Notes: a model not told the origin generated them from the letters alone. Positions 50,304 to 58,986 are shown, numbered from the stretch's first letter. The stretch is DNA of 64,000 nucleotides from Rhodobacterales bacterium (GCA_003249215.1 QKJR01000079.1:62001-126000); one strand, 5' to 3'. Program-made: numbers and translations.

Positions 50304-50696
50304 ATGCGCCATGTTGCTTATGCGGTTGGGGTGACCGCACTTATTTTCTGTTCGGCTCCGGCCTTCGCGACCACCACATTCGGCGGCTCGTCGTCGCATG
50401 ATGGTCATGACGGATCCACCTCCTGCTCTCCGAGCGGCAGCAGCTTCGATGGATGCTGGAAGAGTGAAGATCAAGGCAGCTTCGAGGGCGAACGCAAGAA
50501 GAAGCGTTTCGGCTCGGGCTATGACGACGGCGGTGACAAACAGTGGCCCGGCGAAGGGTGTGATCCGGATGACGACGATGTTGTGGACAACAACAATCCG
50601 CCGCCCGTGCCGCTGCCGGCGGGCCTGCCGCTGCTGATCGGCGGGGTCGCCGCTCTGGCCGGTCTGCGTCGTCGCAGCAAGCGCCGCGGCGCCTGA
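50304..50696 (+). CDS. VPLPA-CTERM sorting-domain surface protein
   Basis: The 130-residue precursor has a signal peptide (HVAYAVGVTALIFCSAPAFA), a Ser/Gly/Asp-rich mature part with few hydrophobic residues (GGSSSHDGHDGSTS), an acidic stretch CDPDDDDVVDNNNPPP, and a C-terminal tripartite signal: VPLPA, a hydrophobic helix (GLPLLIGGVAALAGL) and a basic tail RRRSKRRGA. This is the VPLPA-CTERM signal, processed by an exosortase (XrtD-type) in the family; no exosortase gene is in the window. The ATG at 50304 has GGGGGA upstream. Its role may be surface display or biofilm. Confidence 0.85.
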   Translation: MRHVAYAVGVTALIFCSAPAFATTTFGGSSSHDGHDGSTSCSPSGSSFDGCWKSEDQGSFEGERKKKRFGSGYDDGGDKQWPGEGCDPDDDDVVDNNNPPPVPLPAGLPLLIGGVAALAGLRRRSKRRGA

Positions 50697-50732
50697 GGGC
50701 CTTCGGCCATCGGGGTCGGACAAGATCAAGCG

Positions 50733-50755
50733 GACGTCCGGGAGTGTATCCCGGA
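50733..50755 (+). other. Hairpin in the 3' region of the VPLPA-CTERM gene
   Basis: CGTCCGGGA and TCCCGGACG pair around GTGTA. It lies 37 bases after the stop and has no T run directly after it. It could protect the mRNA end ahead of the stronger terminator at 50819. Confidence 0.5.
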
Positions 50756-50818
50756 CGCAAGCCTTGAAAGAGACGTGATGCGAAGCATCCGTGCTTCTGT
50801 GCCGGGGGGACAGAAGCG

Positions 50819-50849
50819 AAAAGGACGCCGCGAAAGCGGCGTCCTTTTG
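50819..50849. terminator. Bidirectional terminator
   Basis: AAAAGGACGCCGC and GCGGCGTCCTTTT pair around GAAA. It has T runs in both directions. It ends the plus-strand VPLPA-CTERM transcript and can serve the minus-strand DUF882 gene. The remaining DNA in 50697-50991 shows no gene. Confidence 0.88.
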
Positions 50850-50991
50850 CCTTTAAGCGGATCATCGATGGGGGATCCGTGATCCGCAAGAAGCTTGTCT
50901 GGAAGCAATAAAGCCTGCACCTGGGGGGTGCAAGCCAAATGCTCGCCGAATGTTTCTCGCTCAGGAGAGAAGCAGCGTGCCGCAGCCGCGC

Positions 50992-51552
50992 TCAGCCGTT
51001 CCAGGTGCGGATCTGACCGCAGTCCATATGCACGAAATTCGATCGCGGATAGCGGCCGACGCCACCGGCGTGGCAGGCGGTCGCGGCCTGATACATCTGG
51101 TTGACAGACCGCGACTTGAGCCGCAGGTCCGCCGCCATGCCCTTCATGTGCAGCGAGTTCTTGGCCACGCCCTTGGAGCGCGAGCGCAGCATCGCATTGG
51201 TCGCCGGCGAACGATAGCCCGACAGCATCATATAGGGTTCCGAGACATCCATCAGCCGGTGCGAGGCCGCCGCGATGTCGATCGTGCGCGCGTCGATATT
51301 CACCACCTGGTCATTGCGCCAGTCGCGCATGAAGTGGTTGATCTCTTTGAGGGCTTCCTTGATGTAGTCGCCCTCGATCCAATAGACCGTGTCGAGGCTT
51401 TCACCGGTGCGGCCGGAATACATGCGGATGCGGCGAATGTCGCCTGCGCCGCGCAGGATCCCGAAAGCGTTGCTCATCGTGGGGGCGGCCGCAACCATAG
51501 TCGTGGCAAACGCGCCCAGGAGCCCGCGCCGGGAAATATTCGTCATGCTCAT
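50992..51552 (-). CDS. DUF882 (peptidase M15-like, YcbK-type) Tat-exported protein
   Basis: The 186-residue protein has a twin-arginine signal (SRRGLLGAFATTMVAAAPTMSNA), and then a DUF882/M15A domain. The likely zinc ligands are His and Asp in SLHMKGMAADLRL and His in NFVHMDCG. E. coli YcbK (MepK) is a murein endopeptidase, and this family may trim crosslinks. It is divergent from the L,D-transpeptidase gene across about 300 bases, as ycbK lies beside ycbB in E. coli. The start is either 51552 or 51546. Confidence 0.88.
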   Translation of the reverse strand: MSMTNISRRGLLGAFATTMVAAAPTMSNAFGILRGAGDIRRIRMYSGRTGESLDTVYWIEGDYIKEALKEINHFMRDWRNDQVVNIDARTIDIAAASHRLMDVSEPYMMLSGYRSPATNAMLRSRSKGVAKNSLHMKGMAADLRLKSRSVNQMYQAATACHAGGVGRYPRSNFVHMDCGQIRTWNG

Positions 51553-51861
51553 CGTGTTCGCCTGTCCTGCGACGTTTCTTCGACTTTTCTTCCGCCTGGC
51601 ACCCAGCGGTTGGTCCGCTTTGTTTACCTTTACCGTGCCAAACTTATGGCACGGGATGATTCTCGTTCCAAGCGGCAATTCCGTCGCAGCACCCATGTGC
51701 CACTCAAATCGGCAGAAACTTGCTCAATCCTGCAGCATGTGGCACAGCCGCCGCAGTCGCTGGCGGGGATAACGCTGGGTCAGAGTTTCGCCGGGCGAAC
51801 TCTGGACTCGGGCGGGAATATTCCTAAGGCTGGCCTTGGGTGATCGCGTGAAAGGGTGAAG
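51553..51861. promoter_or_regulatory. Divergent promoter region with GTGCCA/TGGCAC palindrome
   Basis: CCGTGCCA at 51633-51640 and TGGCACGG at 51647-51654 form an 8-bp inverted repeat with a six-base loop; further GTGCCA and TGGCAC boxes occur at 51697-51702 and 51740-51745. The gap separates the divergent DUF882 and L,D-transpeptidase genes. No gene is visible. The boxes resemble the -24 part of sigma-54 promoters, but no matching -12 box was found. Confidence 0.4.
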
Positions 51862-53487
51862 ATGCGGCTGGGTTTGCGGAATTCGGGGGCGGCGCTGGTG
51901 TTGGCGGCGTCGGTGCTGGCGTTGAGCGTGGGCGGGATGCCCGGCGGGGCGCAGGCGCAGGGCGCGGCGCTCTCGGGCTATACCCAGGCGATCGCCGAAG
52001 GCGCGGTGACCGATGAGGCGATGGCCGGCTTCTATGCCGCGCGCAATTACGCCCCGCTCTGGACCGGGGCCGGGGATGCCGCGCGCCGTGCCGCACTTTT
52101 CCATGCGCTCGACACCGCCGCGGCGCAGGGCCTGCCGGCCGCGCGCTATGATGCCGCGGGGCTTCGGGCGCGCTTCGCCGCCGTCGAGACCGAGCGTCAG
52201 CGCGGTCTGCTCGAGGCCGAGGTCTCGCGCGTCTATCTCGACTATGCCCATGACGTGTCGAACGGCATTCTCGACCCGAAGAAGATCGACAGCGGCATCG
52301 TGCGCGAGATCCCGCGCCGCGAGAGCCGCGCGCTGCTCGACGGGCTGGTGGCGGCCGGGGACGAGCCCGCGGCCTATATCCGCAGCCTCGCGCCGCGCAA
52401 TCCGCAATATGCCCAGTTGATGAAGGCCAAGCTCGACCTCGAGGCGCAGATCGCGCGCGGCGGCTGGGGTCGGACGGTCGGGGCCAAGCGACTCGGGCCG
52501 GGGGATGAGGGCGCGGCGGTGCTCGCGCTGCGCGACCGGCTGCAGGCGATGGGCTATCTCGGGCGCTCGGCCACGGCGGCCTATGACGCCGAGATGCAGA
52601 AGGCGGTGCAGCAATATCAGTTCGACCTGAACCTCGAGGCCGATGGTGTCGCGGGCGAGGGGACGCTGGCCGAGATCAACCGCGCCCCCGAGGAGCGGCT
52701 CAAGTCGATCATCGTCGCGATGGAGCGGCTGCGCTGGATGAACGGGCTCGAGCTCGGGCGGCGCCACATCTGGGTCAACATCACCGATTTCAACGCGCGC
52801 ATCGTCGATGACGGCAAGACCAGCTTCGAGACGGTGACCGTGGTCGGTCAGAACCAGTCGGACCGCCGCACGCCCGAGTTTTCCGACGTGATGGAGATGA
52901 TGGTGATCAACCCGAGCTGGCACGTGCCGCGCTCGATCACCGTCAAGGAATATCTGCCGATGATGCAGCGCAACCCGAATGCGGCCTCGCACATCAATCT
53001 GGTGGACAGCCGTGGCCGCACCGTGCCGCGCTCGGCGGTGAATTTCGCGGCCTATAATGCGCGCAACTTCCCGTTCTCGATGAAACAGCCGCCCTCGGAT
53101 GGCAATGCGCTCGGGCTCGTGAAATTCTTGTTCCCGAACCCCTACAACATCTATCTGCACGACACCCCCTCGAAGTCGCTCTTCCAGCGCGAGACGCGGG
53201 CCTTCAGCCATGGCTGCATCCGGATCGGCAAGCCCTTCGAGTTGGCCTATGCGCTGCTCGCGCCGCAGGAGGCCGATCCCGAGGCCTATTTCCAGAAGAT
53301 CCTGCGCTCGAAGGCCGAGACCACGGTCAAGCTCGAGGCGCCGGTGCCGGTGCATCTGGTCTATTTCACCGCCTGGCCGCGCGCGAGCGGGCAGATCGAG
53401 TATCGCCGCGACGTCTATGGCCGCGATGCGGCGATCTTTGGCGCGCTGGAAAAGGCCGGGGTGGAATTGCCGCTGCTTGCGCATTAA
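51862..53487 (+). CDS. L,D-transpeptidase, YcbB/LdtD-like
   Basis: The 541-residue protein has a signal peptide (ALVLAASVLALSVGGMPGGAQAQ), a scaffold domain, a peptidoglycan-binding domain near residues 215-275 (LGPGDEGAAVLALRDRLQAMGYLG), and a YkuD catalytic domain with FSHGCIRIG and Cys452. This architecture is that of YcbB, which forms 3-3 crosslinks in peptidoglycan. The ATG at 51862 lies after AAAGGGTGAA; the GTG at 51856 would add two residues. It is divergent from the YcbK-like gene. Confidence 0.92.
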   Translation: MRLGLRNSGAALVLAASVLALSVGGMPGGAQAQGAALSGYTQAIAEGAVTDEAMAGFYAARNYAPLWTGAGDAARRAALFHALDTAAAQGLPAARYDAAGLRARFAAVETERQRGLLEAEVSRVYLDYAHDVSNGILDPKKIDSGIVREIPRRESRALLDGLVAAGDEPAAYIRSLAPRNPQYAQLMKAKLDLEAQIARGGWGRTVGAKRLGPGDEGAAVLALRDRLQAMGYLGRSATAAYDAEMQKAVQQYQFDLNLEADGVAGEGTLAEINRAPEERLKSIIVAMERLRWMNGLELGRRHIWVNITDFNARIVDDGKTSFETVTVVGQNQSDRRTPEFSDVMEMMVINPSWHVPRSITVKEYLPMMQRNPNAASHINLVDSRGRTVPRSAVNFAAYNARNFPFSMKQPPSDGNALGLVKFLFPNPYNIYLHDTPSKSLFQRETRAFSHGCIRIGKPFELAYALLAPQEADPEAYFQKILRSKAETTVKLEAPVPVHLVYFTAWPRASGQIEYRRDVYGRDAAIFGALEKAGVELPLLAH

Positions 53488-53536
53488 ATCAACGGGAATG
53501 GCGCGGGCTTCCGCGCCCCGTTGGAAAGGGCAGGCC

Positions 53537-54649
53537 ATGGCACAAACCGTTGAAATGATTGCCAGGGCGCTCAATGCCTCGGCGGTGGGCGATCTTTCGA
53601 TCCCGATCAAGGGCGCGTCCGAACCCTCGGCCGCGGGCCCCGATCAGATCGCGCTCGCCATGGATCCGAAATACGCCGATGGCATCGCCAAGGGCCGCGC
53701 GCGCGCGGCGATCCTGTGGGAGGGCGCCGACTGGAAGAGCTTCGGGCTGGAGGCCGCGATCTTCGTCGCGCGGCCGCGTCTGGCGATGGCGGGCCTCTCG
53801 CGCGCCTTCGATCCGGGCCCCGAGATTGCGCCCGGCATCCACCCGAGCGCGGTGATCGACCCCGCGGCCGAGATCGGCGGCGGCGCGGCCATCGGGCCCT
53901 TCGTGGTGATCGGGCGGGGCGTCTCGATCGGGCCGGGCGCGCGGATCGCGGCGCAGGTCAGCATTTCCGAGAGCGCGCGGATCGGGCGCGACGCGCTGAT
54001 CCTGCAGGGCGCCAAGATCGGCGCGCGGGTGGTGATCGGCGATCGCTTCATCTGTCAGCCGGGCGCGGTGATCGGCGCCGACGGGTTTTCCTTCGTCACG
54101 CCGGAAAAATCCGGCGTCGAGGAGATCCGCCAGACGCTCGGCCAGCGCGCCGAGATCCATGAGCAGAGCTGGACCCGGATCCATTCGCTCGGCACGGTCG
54201 AGATCGGCGACGATGTCGAGGTGGGCGCGAATGCCGCGATCGACCGCGGCACGGTGCGCGCGACCTCGATCGGCTCGGGCACGAAACTCGACAACCTCGT
54301 CCATGTCGCGCACAACGTGCAGGTCGGGCGCGATTGCCTTCTGTGTGGTCAGGTGGGCATCGCGGGGTCGAGCCGGATTGGCGACCGGGTCGTTCTGGCC
54401 GGGCAATGCGGGGTGTCGGACAACATCTTCGTGGGTGACGACGTGATCGCGGGCGGCGCCACAAAGATCTTCTCCAACGCACCGGCGGGGCGGGTTTTGC
54501 TCGGATATCCGGCGCTCAAGATGGAAAGCCATGTCGAGGCGTGGAAAAATATCCGCCGCCTGACGAGATTGTTTGCGCAAGTGGCCGAGCTTCGGGAAAC
54601 TGTTACAAAGTTGACCCAAAAGGGGGGCGCAGAGGAACGCCAGGAATGA
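53537..54649 (+). CDS. lpxD: UDP-3-O-acylglucosamine N-acyltransferase LpxD
   Basis: The 370-residue trimeric enzyme adds the second hydroxyacyl chain in lipid A synthesis using acyl-ACP. The N-terminal uridine-binding region is followed by hexapeptide repeats ([IV]-G-x-x-x-x) from about residue 105 to 290, and the catalytic His lies in VHVAHNVQVGRDC. The C-terminal helix is long. The ATG at 53537 has AAAGGG upstream. It overlaps the acyl carrier protein gene by four bases, an unusual pairing that suggests a specific acyl donor. Confidence 0.95.
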   Translation: MAQTVEMIARALNASAVGDLSIPIKGASEPSAAGPDQIALAMDPKYADGIAKGRARAAILWEGADWKSFGLEAAIFVARPRLAMAGLSRAFDPGPEIAPGIHPSAVIDPAAEIGGGAAIGPFVVIGRGVSIGPGARIAAQVSISESARIGRDALILQGAKIGARVVIGDRFICQPGAVIGADGFSFVTPEKSGVEEIRQTLGQRAEIHEQSWTRIHSLGTVEIGDDVEVGANAAIDRGTVRATSIGSGTKLDNLVHVAHNVQVGRDCLLCGQVGIAGSSRIGDRVVLAGQCGVSDNIFVGDDVIAGGATKIFSNAPAGRVLLGYPALKMESHVEAWKNIRRLTRLFAQVAELRETVTKLTQKGGAEERQE

Positions 54650-54930
54650 GGCCCGTCGTGCAAGACCAGATCATCAATATCATCGCCAAGGAAGCCATTC
54701 TCGAACCGGCGCAGGTGCGCCCCGAGATGACCCTCGAAGAGTTGGGGCTCGACAGCCTCGGCCTCGTCGAGATGATCTTCGCGATCGAGGAAGCCTTCGA
54801 TATTTCCGTCCCGTTCAACGCCAACGAGCCGAGCCAGTCGGAATTCGATATCTCCTCGGTCGGCTCCATCGTGCGCGCGGTCGAGCGGATGATCCTCGGG
54901 CAGTCGGGCGCCGAGCCGGCGCTGGCCTGA
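54646..54930 (+). CDS. Acyl carrier protein (dedicated, lpxD-linked)
   Basis: The 94-residue protein carries the 4'-phosphopantetheine serine Ser37 in LGLDSLGLVEM. Helices before and after fit an ACP fold (PEMTLEELG, VEMIFAIEEAFDISV). It differs from the housekeeping AcpP (no RADSLDTVELVM-like stretch) and is longer. The ATG at 54646 overlaps the lpxD stop. It sits between lpxD and a ketoacyl synthase, so it may carry a special long or modified acyl chain. Confidence 0.9.
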   Translation: MRPVVQDQIINIIAKEAILEPAQVRPEMTLEELGLDSLGLVEMIFAIEEAFDISVPFNANEPSQSEFDISSVGSIVRAVERMILGQSGAEPALA

Positions 54931-54934
54931 TCCG

Positions 54935-56140
54935 ATGCGGCGCGTCGTCATCACCGGGGCGGGCACGGTCAACGCGCTGGCCCATGATGTGCCCGGCACG
55001 ATGGCGGCGATGGCCGAGGGCCGGAGCGCGATCGGGCCGCTCGCATTTCCGGATGTCGAGCGGCTCACGATCCGGATCGGGGCGCAGGTGCGGGGCTTCG
55101 ATCCGCTCGCGCATTTCGAGCCGGCGAAACTCGCGCTCTACGATCCTTTTACGCAATATGCGCTGGTCTCGGCGCGTCAGGCGATGGCGCAGGCGGGGCT
55201 TGCCGAGTTCGCCGATCCGACGCGCTGGGGGGTGATCCTCGGCACGGCGGGGGGCGGCAATTCCACGGTGAACGACGCCTTCCGCGCGGTCTTCGCCGAG
55301 GAGAAGAATCGCGTCCATCCCTTCACCGTGCCGCGGCTGATGAACAATGCCGCGACCTCGCATGTCTCGATGGAATTCGGGCTGATGGGGCCGAGCTTTT
55401 CGGTGGCGACGGCCTGCGCGAGTTCGAACCACGCGATCGGGCTCGCCTTTCAGATGATCCGCGCGGGAATGGCCGAGGGGATGCTCGCCGGCGGCTCCGA
55501 GGCGATGCTGAATTTCGGCGGGCTCAAGGCCTGGGAGGGGCTCCGCGTGATGTCGAAGGACGGCTGCCGCCCGTTCAGCGCCACCCGCAACGGCATGGTG
55601 CAGGGCGAGGGCGGCGCGGTCTTCGTGCTCGAAGACTATGACCACGCCCGCGCGCGCGGCGCCGAAATTCTGTCCGAGATCAAGGGTTTCGCGATGAGCT
55701 CGGATGCGAGCGACATCGTGACGCCGTCGGTCGAGGGCGCCGCGCGGGCGATCGCGGGCGCACTGGCCGATGCCCGGCTCGCGCCCGAGCAGGTCGGCTA
55801 TATCAACGCCCATGGCACGGCGACGGCGGCCAATGACCGGACCGAATGCGCCGCGGTGCGTCGGGCCTTCGGGCCGGCGGCGGACCAGCTGATGATGTCC
55901 TCGACCAAGGCGATGCACGGCCATTGCATCGGCGGCACCGGCGCGGTCGAGCTCATCGCCTGTCTGATGGCGCTGCGCGCGGGCGTGATCGCACCCACGA
56001 TCGGATATGATGCGCCCGACCCCGATTGCGATCTCGACGTGGTGCCGAACACCGCGCGCGAGGTTCGGGTCGAGTCGGTTCTGTCGAACGCCTTCGCCTT
56101 CGGCGGGCTCAATGCGGTGCTCGCGCTCGGCCGGGTCTGA
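54935..56140 (+). CDS. Beta-ketoacyl-ACP synthase (KAS II/FabF-like)
   Basis: The 401-residue condensing enzyme has Cys161 in SVATACASSNHAIG, His293 in NAHGTAT and His330 in MHGHCIGGTGAVE, the Cys-His-His triad of KAS I/II enzymes. It extends acyl chains on ACP with malonyl-ACP. It begins four bases after the ACP stop, and the lpxD-acp-KAS order suggests synthesis of a special acyl chain for lipid A. A terminator follows at 56157-56182. Confidence 0.92.
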   Translation: MRRVVITGAGTVNALAHDVPGTMAAMAEGRSAIGPLAFPDVERLTIRIGAQVRGFDPLAHFEPAKLALYDPFTQYALVSARQAMAQAGLAEFADPTRWGVILGTAGGGNSTVNDAFRAVFAEEKNRVHPFTVPRLMNNAATSHVSMEFGLMGPSFSVATACASSNHAIGLAFQMIRAGMAEGMLAGGSEAMLNFGGLKAWEGLRVMSKDGCRPFSATRNGMVQGEGGAVFVLEDYDHARARGAEILSEIKGFAMSSDASDIVTPSVEGAARAIAGALADARLAPEQVGYINAHGTATAANDRTECAAVRRAFGPAADQLMMSSTKAMHGHCIGGTGAVELIACLMALRAGVIAPTIGYDAPDPDCDLDVVPNTAREVRVESVLSNAFAFGGLNAVLALGRV

Positions 56141-56156
56141 GCGCCGCATCCGCAGT

Positions 56157-56182
56157 AAAAAGCCGCCCCGAGGGGCGGCTTT
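56157..56182. terminator. Bidirectional terminator between the KAS and IalB-like genes
   Basis: AAAGCCGCCCC and GGGGCGGCTTT pair around GAG. A runs and T runs on both sides allow it to serve the plus-strand KAS gene and the minus-strand IalB-like gene. Confidence 0.88.
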
Positions 56183-56204
56183 CGTGTTTCTGCATTGGCC
56201 CGGA

Positions 56205-56846
56205 TCAGGGCTGTTTCGGCTGGGTCTTGGCCACGGCCTCATAGGCGGCGGTGAAGCCCTTGAGCGAGATCGTCAGGTTCACCGGCTTGTCGGGCGCGGC
56301 CATCGGCACGATCGTCATCGTCACCTTGTTGCCCTTCTTGAAGGCGTCGAGCTCACCCGGGGTCAGGCCCACGCGCGAGATGCAGCCGACCTGGGCGCAG
56401 AAGCTGAACGGATAGAGCCGCGGCTCCTGCGCGTCGAGCTTGAGCGCGAGATTCTGGGTCAGCAGCGTCTCCAGCGGGGTCATGATCGTCGCGCCGGCGA
56501 CGGCCTTGCCACCCGCGGGCAGCGGGAAGATCGAGATGTCGGCGACCGCGGTGCCGTTGGCATCCTTGAGGAGCTGATACATCTGGCAGGGGTCGTTGCC
56601 CGCTTCCATCCGCGCGCATTGGATCGCCCAGTCGTCGAAGGTCTCGGCGATATAGGTCGAGCCGGGGCCGTCGGTTTTCTCCGGCGCGGCGGCCGTGGCG
56701 GGGGCCTCGGTCGCGGGGGGCGCGGCGGCGGGCGCCTCGGTGGCGGGGGCATCGGTTGCGGGGGCCGTCGCATCCTGAGCGAGCGCGGCTCCGGCCGAAA
56801 GGCCGAGCGCGAGGGCCAGAGCGAGCGGGGTCTTGAAATCGGTCAT
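56205..56846 (-). CDS. Invasion-associated locus B (IalB) family protein
   Basis: The 213-residue precursor has a signal peptide (PLALALALGLSAGAALA), a low-complexity Ala/Pro/Thr/Glu linker of about 35 residues, and the IalB domain with TYIAETFDDWAIQCARME, DPCQMYQLLKD and FSFCAQVGCISRVGLTP. Cys pairs are those of the family. IalB of Bartonella is linked to invasion of blood cells, but in free-living alphaproteobacteria the role is unknown. It converges on the KAS gene at the bidirectional terminator. Confidence 0.88.
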   Translation of the reverse strand: MTDFKTPLALALALGLSAGAALAQDATAPATDAPATEAPAAAPPATEAPATAAAPEKTDGPGSTYIAETFDDWAIQCARMEAGNDPCQMYQLLKDANGTAVADISIFPLPAGGKAVAGATIMTPLETLLTQNLALKLDAQEPRLYPFSFCAQVGCISRVGLTPGELDAFKKGNKVTMTIVPMAAPDKPVNLTISLKGFTAAYEAVAKTQPKQP

Positions 56847-56970
56847 GTCTCTAAATCCTCTTGGGGACGGCCTCCTTTATCATGGGGTTGAGCAGGTGTC
56901 AGGGGGCAATTCCGCGCGCGCCCGGACACAAATGCGGGACCGTTGGGGGCGCTCGGAGCGTATGTCTCGG

Positions 56971-57035
56971 AAAAGGGAAGGGCTCGGTTGCCGGAGCGGC
57001 CGATCCACAAAAGGAAAGGGCTCCGTTGCCGGAGC
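56971..57035. repeat. Two imperfect 27-bp direct repeats
   Basis: The block beginning AAAAGGGAAGGGCTCGG at 56971-56997 recurs at 57009-57035 with two changes in 27 bases (period 38). The second copy forms the left part of a plus-strand hairpin terminator at 57016-57045. The first copy has lost the ability to form the same hairpin. Confidence 0.75.
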
Positions 57036-57045
57036 CCTTCGATTT
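57016..57045 (+). terminator. Orphan hairpin terminator (plus strand)
   Basis: AAGGGCTCCG and CGGAGCCCTT pair around TTGC and are followed by CGATTTT. No plus-strand gene ends here: the nearest is the KAS gene, which has its own terminator 800 bases back. An unannotated short transcript could end here. Confidence 0.55.
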
Positions 57046-57200
57046 TACCCCCTGTCGGACTGGCCGACTTTGTCATTGCCGTGACGCTAGCCTTTGCGCA
57101 AATTTCCGTCAACAGCCAAAATGATGGGCCGAAACCGGCAGATTGCCGCGCCCGGGCGACAAACCTGAGCGCCTGCGGGGGGCGGAGCGGGGGGCGCGGT

Positions 57201-57300
57201 GAAAAAAGCCGCGCCCAGAGGCGCGGCCAGTCTGACAGGGAGGAAGTGTCCCGCGGCCGGCAGGCCAACGCGGGACAGGATCACTCTGGCACTGATTGGT
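57201..57300 (-). ncRNA. Candidate small RNA (minus strand)
   Basis: On the minus strand, GCCGCGCC and GGCGCGGC form a hairpin (57208-57227) followed by six T residues, a full Rho-independent terminator. About 20 bases before it another hairpin occurs, GTCCCGCG/CGCGGGAC at 57248-57276. No minus-strand gene lies upstream to account for a terminator here: the next one to the right is the divergent HerA-like gene. The 5' end and promoter are unknown; the start near 57300 is a guess. Confidence 0.4.
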
Positions 57301-57378
57301 TAAAGGAGTATTGTCGGTGCGAACGAAATGTGACCGGCGCCGCCCAAACGCGCCGCGCGACGAGGGATCTTGACAGAT

Positions 57379-58953
57379 ATGACGGGTGTATTGACCGAAA
57401 AGGGCATTTTCGTGGGCGGCGGTGGCGAGGGCTACGGCACGCCGCAGGAGTTGCTTTTGAAATATGGCAACCGCCACGGGCTCATCGCCGGGGCGACGGG
57501 CACCGGCAAGACGGTCACGCTGCAGGTTCTGGCCGAGGCCTTTTCCACTGCGGGGGTTCCGGTCTTCATGGCCGACGTCAAGGGGGACCTGTCGGGCATC
57601 GCGATGCCGGGAACCGAGGGCAAGCTGCACGAGGCTTTTACCAAGCGCGCGGCGACGATCGGCTATGATCTGGCCTATCGCGACTTTCCCGTCACCTTCT
57701 GGGACATGTTCGGCGAGCAGGGTCACCCGGTGCGCACGACGATTTCCGAGATGGGGCCGCTGCTGCTCTCGCGGCTGATGGGGCTCAACGAGACGCAGGA
57801 GGGGGTGCTCAACATCGCCTTCCATCTGGCCGACAGCGAGGGGCTCGCGCTCCTCGATCTGGCCGATCTGCGCGCGATCCTGACCCATGTGGCCGAGCGG
57901 TCCGAGGAAATCTCGGTGCGTTACGGCAATGTCTCGTCGCAATCGGTGGGCGCGATCCAGCGCCAGCTTCTGGTGCTCGAGACCCAGGGCGGGGCGAAAT
58001 TCTTCGGCGAGCCGGCGCTGGCGCTCGGTGACATGATGACGCCCGCGCCCGACGGGCGGGGACGGATCAACCTTCTGGCGGCGGACAAGCTGATGTCCTC
58101 GCCCCGGCTTTATGCGACCTTCCTTTTGTGGCTCCTGTCCGAGCTCTTCGAGGAGCTGCCCGAGGTCGGTGATCCGGACCGGCCGAAGTTCGTCTTCTTC
58201 TTCGACGAGGCGCATCTTCTGTTCGACGACGCGCCCAAGGCGCTCGTCGACAAGGTCGAGCAGGTGGCGCGGCTGATCCGCTCGAAAGGGGTGGGCATCT
58301 ATTTCATCACCCAGAACCCCGCCGACGTGCCCGAGGGCATTCTCGGGCAGCTCGGCAACCGGGTGCAGCACGCGCTGCGCGCCTTCACCGGGCGCGATCA
58401 GAAGAACCTGATGCGCGCGGCCGACAATTACCGCGCCAACCCGCGTTTCGACACGGCGGATGCGATCAAGGAGGTCGGCACCGGCGAGGCAGTGACCTCG
58501 TTCCTCGAGGCCAAGGGCGTGCCCGGCATGGTCGAGCGCACCTTGGTGCGTCCGCCGCAATCGCGGCTCGGGCCGATCACGGTCGAGGAGCGCGCGGCGC
58601 TGATCGCGGCCTCGCCCTTCGGGATCCGCTACGACAAGACGGTCGATCGCACATCCGCCTATGAGATCCTGAGCGCGCGGGCCGAGGCTGCGGCCAAGGA
58701 GGCCGCCGAGGCCGAGGCGCGCGAGGCGGCCGAGAAGGCCGCCGCCAAGGAAGAGGCCGCACGCGCGCGCGAGTTCAAGCAGGCGCGCCGCTTCGAGCCG
58801 ATCAAGGTTTCGAAGACGAGCACGCGGCGCGCATCCTCGCGCTCGGATTCGGTGGTCGAGACCTTCGGCAAGTCGCTCGCCCGGCAGCTCGGCACCAAGG
58901 CCGGTCAGCAGATCGTGCGCGGCGTGCTCGGCTCGCTCTTCAAGTCGCGCTGA
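57379..58953 (+). CDS. HerA-like helicase/ATPase domain protein (DUF853, YjgR-type)
   Basis: The 524-residue cytoplasmic protein has Walker A GATGTGKTVTLQ near residue 40, Walker B FVFFFDEAHLLFDD near residue 275, and the ITQNPADVP sensor segment. This is the family DUF853 (YjgR). A charged Ala/Glu-rich coiled coil near residue 435-485 precedes a basic C-terminus. The ATG at 57379 follows AGGGA; a TTG at 57370 would add three residues but is too near. The function is unknown. The DUF6477 gene converges on its 3' end with a 33-base gap. Confidence 0.9.
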   Translation: MTGVLTEKGIFVGGGGEGYGTPQELLLKYGNRHGLIAGATGTGKTVTLQVLAEAFSTAGVPVFMADVKGDLSGIAMPGTEGKLHEAFTKRAATIGYDLAYRDFPVTFWDMFGEQGHPVRTTISEMGPLLLSRLMGLNETQEGVLNIAFHLADSEGLALLDLADLRAILTHVAERSEEISVRYGNVSSQSVGAIQRQLLVLETQGGAKFFGEPALALGDMMTPAPDGRGRINLLAADKLMSSPRLYATFLLWLLSELFEELPEVGDPDRPKFVFFFDEAHLLFDDAPKALVDKVEQVARLIRSKGVGIYFITQNPADVPEGILGQLGNRVQHALRAFTGRDQKNLMRAADNYRANPRFDTADAIKEVGTGEAVTSFLEAKGVPGMVERTLVRPPQSRLGPITVEERAALIAASPFGIRYDKTVDRTSAYEILSARAEAAAKEAAEAEAREAAEKAAAKEEAARAREFKQARRFEPIKVSKTSTRRASSRSDSVVETFGKSLARQLGTKAGQQIVRGVLGSLFKSR

Positions 58954-58986
58954 ACGCGCGGGCAGGGGGCGGCGCCTGATGCGGGC

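Noticed and set aside
51740-51760. TGGCAC boxes upstream of the L,D-transpeptidase as a sigma-54 promoter
   Set aside because: No TTGC-type -12 element was found at the required five-base spacing after any of the TGGCAC boxes.
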